In this document: positions 1-7,706 of the stretch, piece after piece
How the letters are laid out: every line of letters starts with the position of its first letter
How positions within the stretch are numbered: the stretch's first letter is position 1
Source of the DNA: a candidate division WOR-3 bacterium
GTDB taxonomy: Bacteria > Hydrothermota > Tepidihabitantia > Tepidihabitantales > Tepidihabitantaceae
Direction: 5' to 3'
DNA: 64,000 nt
Assembly (NCBI GenBank): GCA_013177935.1
Contig: JABLXZ010000003.1
Coordinates: 166,911-230,910 of the forward strand
Notes under the pieces: model-generated
The model's database searches: none
Seen by the model: the letters and a program-made list of their open reading frames with translations, nothing else
Told to the model about the DNA's origin: nothing
Program-made: the position numbers and the translations under genes

Positions 1-1184
1 TCAACCGCCAGTTGACCGTCTTCGCCCGGTTTTACCGGTTCCAGCAGGTCGTTAACCGGTACGATGTTGTAGCCTGGTGCCACTTTACCAAGCGAACCTT
101 CGCGGATTGGTTCGCCGATGAAGTTCCCAATCATCAGGGTGCTTTCGGTCTGGCCATAGCCTTCGCGTAAATCCAAGCCGAGTTTTTCTTTTACCTGACG
201 CAGGATTTCCGGGTTAAGCGGTTCACCGGCGCTGACCAGCTGGCGGAAAGAGAAGCGAAATGAGGACAGGTCTTCAACCAGAAACAGTTTCCAGACACTC
301 AGGGGCGCGCACAGGGTTGTGACCCGATACTTTTCCATCATTGACAGGACATCTCGGGCGACAAACCGTTTGTAGCGGTAAACGAAGATGGTGGCTTCGG
401 CATTCCAGGGGGCAAAGAAACTGCTCCAGGTGTACTTTGCCCAGCCCGGGGCGCTGATGTTGTAATGGATATCGCCCTTTTTGCACCCAATCCAGTAGGT
501 TGTGGTAAGATGACCTACCGGGTAGTTGTGGGTGTGGACAACAAGTTTGGGTCGGGCGGTGGTGCCGGAGGTGAAAAAGGAGCAGAGTTCGTCGGTGGAA
601 TAGGTGATAAAAGGCGGATTAAACTCGGTGCCGAATTTACTAACGGTGGCGAAGTCAATCCAGGAGTCCGGCTGACTGGCGGATGGCGTGCCGACAGAAA
701 TTTTAGCGGTGAGCGATGTTACCTTTGCAAACTTGTCCAGATACTCGCGGTGGGCAAAAGCGAACTTAATCCCGGCGCCGGTAACACGGTCAAGGACATC
801 ATCGGGCGAGAGGAGTGTGGAAACCGGTATTATTACCCCGCCCGCTTTCATAATTCCGAGAAAAATCTGATGCAGTTCCACCGCATGGTCCATCATCACC
901 AGTACCCGGTCACCCTTTTTCAGTCCGAGGTCAATGAGGAAATTGGCGACCTGATTGCTTCTCTGTCGCATCTCTTCAAAGGAGGCCCGTTTTTCGTTAC
1001 CGGCTTCGTCGGCATAAATCAGCGCCGTGTTCGGGTTGTCCCGGGCGATGTGGTCAAAGTAGTCCAGCGCCCAGTTGAATTTTACCAGCCTGGGCCAGTA
1101 AAACTGCTGCCGGCAGGTGGTATAATCAGGACCGCTTAAAACGAAATCGCGCAACTTTAAAAACTCAATTAGTTCGTTTTTCAT
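1..1184 (-). CDS. Acyl-CoA synthetase (AMP-forming), ACSM-like, 3' end cut by window edge
   Basis: This is a member of the adenylate-forming superfamily, which activates a carboxylic acid with ATP and transfers it to CoA. The visible 394 residues carry the ATP-binding loop TSGTTARPK near residue 205, the segment SSFFAPWNAEATIF typical of medium-chain acyl-CoA/acetyl-CoA synthetases, and the adenylation motif GYGQTES near residue 342. The reading frame runs off the left edge, so the C-terminal lid domain (roughly 150 residues) is outside the window. The start is ATG at 1184 with GGAG about 8 nt upstream, behind a good promoter. Family membership is firm. The substrate (acetate, propionate, medium-chain or aromatic acid) cannot be read from the sequence. 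Confidence 0.88.
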   Translation of the reverse strand, partial: MKNELIEFLKLRDFVLSGPDYTTCRQQFYWPRLVKFNWALDYFDHIARDNPNTALIYADEAGNEKRASFEEMRQRSNQVANFLIDLGLKKGDRVLVMMDHAVELHQIFLGIMKAGGVIIPVSTLLSPDDVLDRVTGAGIKFAFAHREYLDKFAKVTSLTAKISVGTPSASQPDSWIDFATVSKFGTEFNPPFITYSTDELCSFFTSGTTARPKLVVHTHNYPVGHLTTTYWIGCKKGDIHYNISAPGWAKYTWSSFFAPWNAEATIFVYRYKRFVARDVLSMMEKYRVTTLCAPLSVWKLFLVEDLSSFRFSFRQLVSAGEPLNPEILRQVKEKLGLDLREGYGQTESTLMIGNFIGEPIREGSLGKVAPGYNIVPVNDLLEPVKPGEDGQLAV

Positions 1185-1214
1185 TTTATCTCCTTTTTGT
1201 GAGTTAAATCAAAT

Positions 1215-1242
1215 ATGATAAAAGATATAAATTAGCGGTCAA
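1215..1242 (-). promoter_or_regulatory. Promoter of the acyl-CoA synthetase gene
   Basis: Reading the minus strand, TTGACC (1242-1237) and TATCAT (1220-1215) are separated by 16 nt. The predicted transcript start lies near 1208, giving a leader of about 25 nt that contains the GGAG ribosome site. Unlike several other units here this mRNA would be leadered. Confidence 0.55.
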
Positions 1243-1261
1243 TCTTTTTCTATCAGAAGGC

Positions 1262-2239
1262 TCAGCGGTTGACTTTGCGTACCGCCGATTCGTGCTCCTG
1301 GGGGGTTTTTGAGAAGATGTGGGTGCCATCACCCCGGGAGACAAAGAAGAGGTAGTTGTGCTGAGCAGGAGCGAGGGCGGCTTTCAGTGCCAGTTTTCCC
1401 GGGTTACAGATGGGACCGGGTGGTAAGCCTTTATGGAGGTAGGTGTTGTAAGGTGAAGGGGTTTTTAAGTCGTCGAGGCTCAAACGTTCTTTGGGTTTGG
1501 GCAGGGTGAATTCAACGGTAGCGCAGGACTGCAGGGGCAGGTTGCGGCGGAGGCGGTTATAGAACACGCCGGCGATTATCGGGAACTCTTCAGGTATTTT
1601 TGCCTCTTTTTCGACAATTGATGCGAGGATAATAACCTGAGGTTCTTTTAAGTTAACCCGGGCTTGTTTTTTGAGGTCGGTTAGAACAAGCCGGCACTGA
1701 CGCACCAGACGGCGAACAATGGAGCGAGGGTCAGAGCCGGTCTGAAATTCGTAAGTTTCAGGGAAGAGATAACCTTCAGCCGAATTGAAGGGAATGTCAA
1801 GGGAACGAAGCAGGACGGTGTCGGTGCAGGCGGCAAGAAAACTGTCTGCCGGGCAGATACCATTCTGGGCGAGGAGTTGGGCAATCTTGCTTGATGTGTA
1901 GCCTTCGGGAATGGTTACCATTAAGAGGGCAGGGACATCACGAGCCAATGTTTTTAATACGAGTTGAGGGTCGGTGTTGGGAGCAAAACGATACCGTCCG
2001 GGCTGGATGCGGGTTTCATAGTTGTTCAGCCAGGCGAGGAAGCGAAAGATGAGAACCGAGTTGATAACCTGCTGTTGCCGCAGACTTTCGGCAATGGCGG
2101 TGATGGACATCCCGGGTGTGATAGTAATTTCCTTTTTGGGACCGGTGAAGGCGGGAGGAAGCGTTTCGGTGCAGGTTATTACAAGAAGGATGAGCAGGAG
2201 ATAAAAAGATGGTGTCGGGAACTTAAATTTACGGCGCAT
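1262..2239 (-). CDS. mltG: Endolytic murein transglycosylase MltG (YceG-like)
   Basis: MltG cleaves nascent peptidoglycan glycan strands at the inner membrane and sets strand length. The 325-residue protein begins with an N-terminal membrane anchor (about residues 10-28), followed by a LysM-like region and the catalytic domain. The segment ILASIVEKEA near residue 205 holds the expected catalytic glutamate. The family hallmarks PYNTY and GLPPGPICNPG follow, and the length is normal for the family. It lies 3 nt downstream of ruvX, so the two are co-transcribed, an association seen in many bacteria. Weak AAAGG ribosome-site character precedes ATG 2239. Identification is secure. Confidence 0.95.
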   Translation of the reverse strand: MRRKFKFPTPSFYLLLILLVITCTETLPPAFTGPKKEITITPGMSITAIAESLRQQQVINSVLIFRFLAWLNNYETRIQPGRYRFAPNTDPQLVLKTLARDVPALLMVTIPEGYTSSKIAQLLAQNGICPADSFLAACTDTVLLRSLDIPFNSAEGYLFPETYEFQTGSDPRSIVRRLVRQCRLVLTDLKKQARVNLKEPQVIILASIVEKEAKIPEEFPIIAGVFYNRLRRNLPLQSCATVEFTLPKPKERLSLDDLKTPSPYNTYLHKGLPPGPICNPGKLALKAALAPAQHNYLFFVSRGDGTHIFSKTPQEHESAVRKVNR

Positions 2240-2242
2240 CGT

Positions 2243-2695
2243 TTACCTTTCGGTTTGATGACCGGTCTGCGCAAGGTAGTTTTCAAGAATAATCGTGGCG
2301 GCAATCCGGTCAATAGGAGATGTTGTCTGCCGGCGCCGGGTGGCAGGGGAGCGAAAACGCCGACCCGTTACTTCGGTATAGATTTCCTGCGCGCGATTGG
2401 TGGAGAAGCGTTCGTCAAACAGTTCCACCGGCAGGGAAAGGTCTTTACTCAATCTATGGGCAAACTGGCGGATTTTCTCTGAGCGGGTACTGGGTTTACC
2501 GGAAAGGCTTAAGGGCAAACCGATGACAATGCGTCCCACATTATTATCAGCGCAGATGCGCTGAAGCGCGCTGATAAGTTGTTCTGGGCTTTTGTGGGAG
2601 ATGGTTGTCAGGCTCTGGGCGATTGTGCGGGTTTCGTCGGAAATCGCCACGCCGGTGCGGCGTTCACCGAGGTCCAGACAGAGAATACGGAACAT
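2243..2695 (-). CDS. ruvX: Putative pre-16S rRNA nuclease / Holliday-junction-resolvase-like YqgF
   Basis: This is a RNase H-fold nuclease of the YqgF/RuvX family, implicated in maturation of the 16S rRNA 5' end. The 150-residue protein opens with ILCLDLGERRTGVAISD, which carries the first catalytic Asp and the GxRRTGVA signature. It also has IVIGLPLSLSG and the conserved LFDERFST segment near residue 95, as expected for the family. There is no Shine-Dalgarno site before ATG 2695. Instead a -10 box ends 8 nt before the start codon, suggesting a leaderless transcript. It heads the ruvX-mltG unit, back-to-back with lysS. Confidence 0.95.
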   Translation of the reverse strand: MFRILCLDLGERRTGVAISDETRTIAQSLTTISHKSPEQLISALQRICADNNVGRIVIGLPLSLSGKPSTRSEKIRQFAHRLSKDLSLPVELFDERFSTNRAQEIYTEVTGRRFRSPATRRRQTTSPIDRIAATIILENYLAQTGHQTER

Positions 2696-2703
2696 TCTAT
2701 AAA

Positions 2704-2732
2704 ATTTTATAAATGTTATAAGTTGATGTCCA
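2704..2732 (-). promoter_or_regulatory. Promoter of ruvX, predicted leaderless
   Basis: On the minus strand TGGACA (2732-2727), a 17-nt spacer and TAAAAT (2709-2704) are followed by only 8 nt (TTTATAGA) before ATG 2695. The predicted start of transcription coincides with the start codon. The -35 element is 13 nt from that of the divergent lysS promoter. Confidence 0.55.
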
Positions 2733-2745
2733 GTGGCGGACTGAG

Positions 2746-2773
2746 TTGACTTTGAAGGGGTGCTGGATATAGT
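2746..2773 (+). promoter_or_regulatory. Promoter of the lysS operon, predicted leaderless
   Basis: TTGACT (2746-2751), 16-nt spacer, TATAGT (2768-2773), then 7 nt to ATG 2781. If used, this promoter rules out the in-frame GTG at 2760 as start because that codon would lie upstream of the transcript. Confidence 0.65.
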
Positions 2774-2780
2774 TTTGCCG

Positions 2781-4244
2781 ATGAGTGGTAATGAGTTTCA
2801 ACCTTCAACGCCGATAGGTTATGAAGTTCGGATGCAAAAACTTTCCCAGTTGCGGGAAAAGGGTATTTTGCCTTATGCTTACCGGTTTGAGCGAACTCAC
2901 CTTGCCGCTGAGGTGCTGGAAAATTTTGAGACGCTTCAGGGTAAAGTGGTGAGTGTTGCCGGTCGGCTCTTAACCCGGCGCCGGCACGGTAAAACGCAGT
3001 TTGGTCATATCCAGGACCGGAGTGGCAAACTGCAGATTTACCTGCGGCAGGATACACTGGGGCAGGAGGTTTATGAGCAACTGGAACTTCTTGACATCGG
3101 GGATGTGCTCGGGCTGCGGGGCGAGGTTTTCAAGACCAAAACCGGTGAAGTGACGGTTCATGTTCAGGAGTGGCAACTGCTTGCCAAGTCACTGCAGCCA
3201 TTGCCGGAGAAGTTTCATGGGTTACGCGATGTTGAGATACGCTATCGGCAACGGTATCTCGACCTTTTAGTGAACCAGGATTCACGCCGGGTGTTTGAAA
3301 TCCGGGCAAAGATAATCCACCTTATCCGGCAGTTTCTTGACGAACGGGGCTTCATTGAAGTAGAGACGCCGGTTTTACAGCCAATCTACGGTGGTGCGGC
3401 GGCAAGGCCATTTCAAACTTATTACAATGTGCTGGAACAGGAGATGTTTTTAAGAATCTCGGATGAGTTGTATCTGAAACGGTTGGTCGTCGGCGGTTTG
3501 GAGCGGGTGTACGAAATCGGCAAGGATTTTCGAAATGAGGGACTGGACCGGTTTCACAATCCGGAATTTACCCAGATGGAACTTTATCAGGCGTACGCCG
3601 ACTATTACGATATGATGGCACTGGTCGAAGAGCTTTTTAAGTTTTTGGCGCAGGAGTTGTACGGCAGGACCGAGATTGAGTTTGGCGGGCACAAAATTGA
3701 CTTTGGTAAACCTTGGCGCCGGTTGCGGTTTGTTGAGGCGCTGCAGGAGAAGATTGATGCCAATCCGCTAGAGTTGAGTGATGGGCTATTGACAAAGGTG
3801 GCGGCGCGTTTTGGAATTGAAGTTAAACCCGGGACATCACGGGCAAAGTTACTTGATAAGTTGTTCAGTGAGTTGATTCAGGACAGTATTATTGAGCCCA
3901 CTTTTGTGATGGACCATCCCAAGGAGACAACACCGCTGGCAAAGCCGCATCGGGATGATGGGCGATTGGTGGAGCGGTTTGAACCGGTGGTGTGTGGCAT
4001 GGAGGTCGGTAACGCCTTCAGTGAATTGAACGACCCGCTGGAACAGCGGCAGCGATTTGAGGAGGCGGTACAGAGGAATGAGGAGTTCGCGACCGTTGAC
4101 GACGACTACTGTCGTGCCCTCGAATATGGAATGCCGCCGACCGGCGGTTTGGGGATTGGCATTGACCGGCTGGTGATGCTTTTTACCAACCAGGATTCAA
4201 TTCGCGATGTGATTCTCTTTCCGCAGTTGAAGAAGGAAAAATAA
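2781..4244 (+). CDS. lysS: Lysyl-tRNA synthetase, class II
   Basis: LysS charges tRNA-Lys with lysine in the cytoplasm. The 487-residue protein has an N-terminal OB-fold anticodon-binding domain (VAGRLLTRRRHGKTQFGHIQD, about residues 50-75). The class II core follows: motif 1 around RQFLDERGFIEVETP, motif 2 around FRNEGLDRFHNPEFTQME, and motif 3 GGLGIGIDRLVML near the C-terminus. Length is typical. ATG 2781 is preferred over GTG 2760 because a -10 box lies 7 nt upstream of the ATG and neither start has a spaced Shine-Dalgarno site. lysS heads an eight-gene operon with intergenic gaps of 3 nt or overlaps. Confidence 0.96.
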   Translation: MSGNEFQPSTPIGYEVRMQKLSQLREKGILPYAYRFERTHLAAEVLENFETLQGKVVSVAGRLLTRRRHGKTQFGHIQDRSGKLQIYLRQDTLGQEVYEQLELLDIGDVLGLRGEVFKTKTGEVTVHVQEWQLLAKSLQPLPEKFHGLRDVEIRYRQRYLDLLVNQDSRRVFEIRAKIIHLIRQFLDERGFIEVETPVLQPIYGGAAARPFQTYYNVLEQEMFLRISDELYLKRLVVGGLERVYEIGKDFRNEGLDRFHNPEFTQMELYQAYADYYDMMALVEELFKFLAQELYGRTEIEFGGHKIDFGKPWRRLRFVEALQEKIDANPLELSDGLLTKVAARFGIEVKPGTSRAKLLDKLFSELIQDSIIEPTFVMDHPKETTPLAKPHRDDGRLVERFEPVVCGMEVGNAFSELNDPLEQRQRFEEAVQRNEEFATVDDDYCRALEYGMPPTGGLGIGIDRLVMLFTNQDSIRDVILFPQLKKEK

Positions 4245-4247
4245 CTG

Positions 4248-5513
4248 ATGGGTCAGGACAGTCCGCTTTCGGAAAGTTCTTTCAGACGCCGGCTGGCGTT
4301 TGAGTTTTTCATTGCCCGGCGTTATCTAAAAGGACGGGGAAAGAGGTTTTTTTCTGGCAACGCAACAATAGCGATGGGCGGAGTTTTTGTTGGCGTGGCG
4401 GCGATTATCATCGTGCTTTCGGTCCAAAATGGGTTTCATAAGGAGTTGCGGGACAGGATTCTTGGTTCATCACCCCATATCGTGGTTTCTCAGTACGGGT
4501 ACAAACCGATTGATTACACCGGACCGGGCGATACGATAGTAGAGAAAATCAGAAGTGTGCCCGGAGTAACCGAGGTAGCACCGTTTCTCTATTCAAAAAT
4601 TTTAATGAAGGCGGGTCCGCTCGTCGAAGGTGGTGTGGTGCGCGGGGTAGAACCGGAACTGGAAGGCAGGTTGACCGATATCGCCCAAAGCGTTGTTGAG
4701 GGTTCATTTTCATTTGACTCTTCCGGTGTTGTCATCGGTGTGGAACTGGCAAGGTCATTGGGGGTGTTTGTCGGTGACCGGATCGTACTTGCCTCGCCGT
4801 TTTCCGGTACGGGTACGCCTCTGGGTTATCTGCCCCGGACAAAGTCGTTCCGGGTCAACGGTGTTTTCGATGCCGGGATGTATGAGTACAACGCCAGTTT
4901 CGTGTTTGTTGATTTAGGTGACCTGCAGGAGTTTTTAGGGCTGCCCGGTAAGGTAAACGGTTATGAAGTACGGGTGGTTGATGTTGACAATGCGGGACGG
5001 GTAGCGCGGCGGATTGCAATGAAACTGGATATGCCGTTTCGAGCAATTGACTGGATAACGCAGAACAAAAATCTTTTTACCGCGCTGCGACTGGAAAAAA
5101 CAGTAACCTTTATTGTGCTGGTGCTTATTGTACTGGTGGCGGCATTTAACATCATCGGGATGCTGACGATGATGGTCATCAGAAAAACCCGGGAGATTGG
5201 GATTTTGAAGACGATTGGCACCAAATCACCCAGTATCACCCGGATATTTATGCTTGTGGGTGCGTTAATTGGCGTGATTGGAACCGGATTGGGAGCGGTG
5301 TTCGGGTTTGTTGTGTCCTGGCTTTTGAACCGTTACCGTTTTGTTAATTTACCGGGCGATGTGTATTTTATTAAAAATCTACCGGTGCAGATGCAGTGGC
5401 AGGATTTTGTTGTCGTCTGTTTGTCGGCGCTGGTTATAACATTTGCTGCCACCATTTATCCTGCTTACCGGGCAGCAAAGCTGCAACCGGTGGAGGCGAT
5501 CCGTTATGAATGA
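4248..5513 (+). CDS. Lipoprotein-releasing ABC transporter permease LolC/LolE-like
   Basis: This is the inner-membrane permease of the Lol system, which extracts outer-membrane lipoproteins from the inner membrane. The 421-residue protein has the family layout: one N-terminal membrane helix (about residues 40-60), a large periplasmic domain, and three C-terminal helices. These lie in FtsX/MacB-type sequence, with NIIGMLTMMVIRKTREIGIL near residue 300. Only one permease gene accompanies lolD, so the transporter may be a LolF-type homodimer instead of a LolC/LolE pair. It starts 3 nt after lysS (GAAGG in the lysS tail). lolD overlaps its end, and lgt in the same operon makes the lipoproteins it would move. 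Confidence 0.9.
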   Translation: MGQDSPLSESSFRRRLAFEFFIARRYLKGRGKRFFSGNATIAMGGVFVGVAAIIIVLSVQNGFHKELRDRILGSSPHIVVSQYGYKPIDYTGPGDTIVEKIRSVPGVTEVAPFLYSKILMKAGPLVEGGVVRGVEPELEGRLTDIAQSVVEGSFSFDSSGVVIGVELARSLGVFVGDRIVLASPFSGTGTPLGYLPRTKSFRVNGVFDAGMYEYNASFVFVDLGDLQEFLGLPGKVNGYEVRVVDVDNAGRVARRIAMKLDMPFRAIDWITQNKNLFTALRLEKTVTFIVLVLIVLVAAFNIIGMLTMMVIRKTREIGILKTIGTKSPSITRIFMLVGALIGVIGTGLGAVFGFVVSWLLNRYRFVNLPGDVYFIKNLPVQMQWQDFVVVCLSALVITFAATIYPAYRAAKLQPVEAIRYE

Positions 5514-6192
5514 GCCGGTGTTGATTGCGGAAGGGCTGTGGCGCAGTTTTAAGACCGGGCCCGAAAAACTGGATGTACTGAAAGGCGTCCAATTTGAAGT
5601 GCACCGGGGTGAACTGGTGGCGATTGTTGGTCCATCCGGGTCCGGTAAATCAACACTTTTGCACATTCTCGGCGGGCTGGACCGGCCCGATAAAGGCAGG
5701 GTTATCCTTGATTCCATTGATATTTTCAAGTATCCTGAATCAAGGTTGCCGGAGTTACGCAACCAGAAGGTCGGTTTTGTGTTTCAGTTTCATCACCTTT
5801 TGGCTGAGTTTACCGTGCTGGAAAATGTTGCGATGCCTTTGCTCATTGCCGGTGTTGAACGACAAGCAGCGTTGACCAAAGCAGAACAGGTGCTGGAGGA
5901 GGTGGGTTTTACCACACGATTACAGCATCGTCCGGGCGAACTTTCGGGCGGGGAACGGGCGCTGGTTGCGGTGGCGCGGGCGCTGGCAAATACGCCGGCG
6001 GTGGTGTTTGCTGATGAACCGACCGGAAATCTGGACACGAGGTCGGCGACGGCTCTGATGGATTTACTCGTGAAGTTAACCGAGGAGAAAGGGAGAACGA
6101 TTCTGGTTGTTACCCATAATGAGACACTGGCGGCTCGGGCGCGAAGAAGATTAAGGTTATGTGATGGGAGGCTGAAAGATGAAACTTTGTGA
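5506..6192 (+). CDS. lolD: Lipoprotein-releasing ABC transporter ATP-binding protein
   Basis: LolD is the ATPase that powers the LolC/E permease. The 228-residue protein has the complete ABC cassette: Walker A GPSGSGKST near residue 41, Q-loop in FVFQFHHLL, signature LSGGERALVAVARAL, Walker B VVFADEPTGNLD and the switch His in VTHNE. The start is ATG 5506, which overlaps the permease stop by 8 nt, as expected for a coupled pair. An upstream in-frame TTG would add 21 residues of unrelated sequence and is rejected. MacB-type or FtsE-type function is possible in principle, but the adjacent LolC-like permease favours LolD. Confidence 0.93.
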   Translation: MNEPVLIAEGLWRSFKTGPEKLDVLKGVQFEVHRGELVAIVGPSGSGKSTLLHILGGLDRPDKGRVILDSIDIFKYPESRLPELRNQKVGFVFQFHHLLAEFTVLENVAMPLLIAGVERQAALTKAEQVLEEVGFTTRLQHRPGELSGGERALVAVARALANTPAVVFADEPTGNLDTRSATALMDLLVKLTEEKGRTILVVTHNETLAARARRRLRLCDGRLKDETL

Positions 6193-6676
6193 CATCTGCG
6201 GGAAGAAAGAGGCGACGCTGGTGGTGCGACAGCTTGATAAGGATGGTAAGGCAACCGATTTGAATGTTTGCGCCGAATGTGCTAAGAAAAGAGGCTTGAC
6301 CGGAGTTGAGGAGTCTCCGCCCGAAAGCGGTGCAGTTATTACCGAATTAAAATCGAAGGTGGATGACAGTGATGCCAAGGTTGTCTGTATGCGTTGCGGG
6401 ATGAGTTTTGCTGAATTTAAAAGGGTAGGAAAACTGGGGTGCGCTGATTGTTATCAGACGTTTGCCGAGAAGTTGCGACCGATAATCCGGCGCTTGCACG
6501 GTTCAGTACAGCATATCGGCAAAACGGCAAATCAGGGAAGGAAACGTGCCCAGGAACGTCTTGAGATTCAGCGGTTGCGTGCCGAACTGGAAAAGGCGAT
6601 AAAGCAAGAGGACTATGAAAAGGCAGCGGCGCTGCGGGACCGTCTGAAGCGGAGAGAAGATGAAACTGGCTCCTGA
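6179..6676 (+). CDS. mcsA: McsA-like zinc-finger / UVR-domain activator of the arginine kinase
   Basis: McsA is the zinc-binding activator of the protein-arginine kinase McsB. The 165-residue protein has CXXC pairs in CDICGKKEA and CAECAKK at the N-terminus and CMRCGMSF and CADC around residues 65-85. A C-terminal UVR motif (LEKAIKQEDYEKAAALRDRL) matches UvrB/UvrC linkers. It overlaps lolD by 14 nt and mcsB by 17 nt, so the McsA-McsB pair is translationally coupled. CtsR and ClpC, the usual Firmicutes neighbours, are not in the window. Identification is good because of the mcsB adjacency. Confidence 0.9.
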   Translation: MKLCDICGKKEATLVVRQLDKDGKATDLNVCAECAKKRGLTGVEESPPESGAVITELKSKVDDSDAKVVCMRCGMSFAEFKRVGKLGCADCYQTFAEKLRPIIRRLHGSVQHIGKTANQGRKRAQERLEIQRLRAELEKAIKQEDYEKAAALRDRLKRREDETGS

Positions 6677-7703
6677 GAAGATTGGCGCCTGGTTGTCCGG
6701 TAGCGGACCGGATTCTGATGTGGTTATTTCAACCCGGGTACGTTTTGCTCGTAATCTGGTCGATGTTCCGTTTGTTGTGAGAATGAAGCAATTTGAGCAA
6801 GAGCTGGTTTTAGAGACGGTACGCTGGGCGCTTGCCGACACTGGTTACTTAAAACAGGGACAGTTTTTCGAGGAGGAGATGCTGGTTGAACCGGATGGGC
6901 TGTATTTTGTCGAGCGGCATCTGGCATCACCCGATTTGATAACCTGTAAAAACCGAAAAGGGCTTTTTGTATCTGAGGACGAGACGGTGAGTTTGATGGT
7001 CAATGAAGAGGACCATATCCGGTTTCAGGTTCTGGCATCGGGTTTTGACTTCGCCACGGCTTTTGGCAAAGCGGCTGAGCTGGATGAAAAACTTGAAGGG
7101 CAACTGGCTTATGCCTTTTCGCCTGAGTTTGGGTTCCTGACCGCCTGCCCGACCAATGTTGGTACGGCACTGCGGGTTTCGGTGTTTCTTCATTTACCCG
7201 GGCTTGTTTTGACCCGGGAGATTGAGAAGGTTTTGCGCGGGGCATACGCGCTTGGTTTGCTCGTGCGGGGTGTATATGGCGAGGGTAGTGAAACCCGGGG
7301 GAATTTATTTCAGGTCTCAAATCGCCAAACACTCGGGCAGTCAGAAGCCGAAATTGTGGAAGTGGTCAGTGGCGTTTGTCGGCAGATTATTGATTATGAG
7401 CACAAGGCAAGGCAGTTTTTGATGCACAACCTGAGGGTTGAGGTTGAAGACAAGGTGTTTCGTTCACTGGGACTTTTGCGCGGGGCGCGTATCATCTCCA
7501 CGGAAGAGGCGACCAACTTGCTGGCAACGGTGCGGTTTGGGGTGGCGCTGGGGATTATCAATGAACTGAAACTCGCCGAGGTTTCCCAATTGTTAATTTT
7601 AATTCGTCCGGCTAATTTACAGGTAATTTTAGGAGAAAAACTGACCGGTGCCGAACAGGAGGAGCGCCGGGCAACATTTATTCGGGAAAAACTGGTACGG
7701 TGA
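6660..7703 (+). CDS. mcsB: Protein-arginine kinase McsB (ATP:guanido phosphotransferase)
   Basis: McsB phosphorylates arginine residues on proteins, marking them for ClpCP degradation in Gram-positive bacteria. The 347-residue protein begins ISTRVRFARNL (the nucleotide-binding arginine segment). It holds the guanido-kinase signature CPTNVGTALR near residue 162 and the motif RGVYGEGSE near residue 205. Length and layout fit McsB and not the larger metazoan creatine/arginine kinases. mcsA precedes it with overlap and selA follows 3 nt later. An McsAB pair in a Lol/Lgt-bearing diderm operon is unusual. The protease partner is not visible here. Confidence 0.95.
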   Translation: MKLAPEKIGAWLSGSGPDSDVVISTRVRFARNLVDVPFVVRMKQFEQELVLETVRWALADTGYLKQGQFFEEEMLVEPDGLYFVERHLASPDLITCKNRKGLFVSEDETVSLMVNEEDHIRFQVLASGFDFATAFGKAAELDEKLEGQLAYAFSPEFGFLTACPTNVGTALRVSVFLHLPGLVLTREIEKVLRGAYALGLLVRGVYGEGSETRGNLFQVSNRQTLGQSEAEIVEVVSGVCRQIIDYEHKARQFLMHNLRVEVEDKVFRSLGLLRGARIISTEEATNLLATVRFGVALGIINELKLAEVSQLLILIRPANLQVILGEKLTGAEQEERRATFIREKLVR

Positions 7704-7706
7704 GCT

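Noticed and set aside
465..1139. A 224-codon open frame on the plus strand opposite the acyl-CoA synthetase.
   Set aside because: The minus strand encodes clear family motifs (TSGTT, GYGQTES). The plus-strand product has no recognisable domain, so it is a shadow frame.
2760..2780. GTG 2760 as an earlier lysS start.
   Set aside because: It lies upstream of the -10 box and has no spaced ribosome site; ATG 2781 is 7 nt after the -10.
5379..5762. Minus-strand open frame under the permease and lolD genes.
   Set aside because: Serine/proline-rich shadow of lolC/E and lolD with no start signals.
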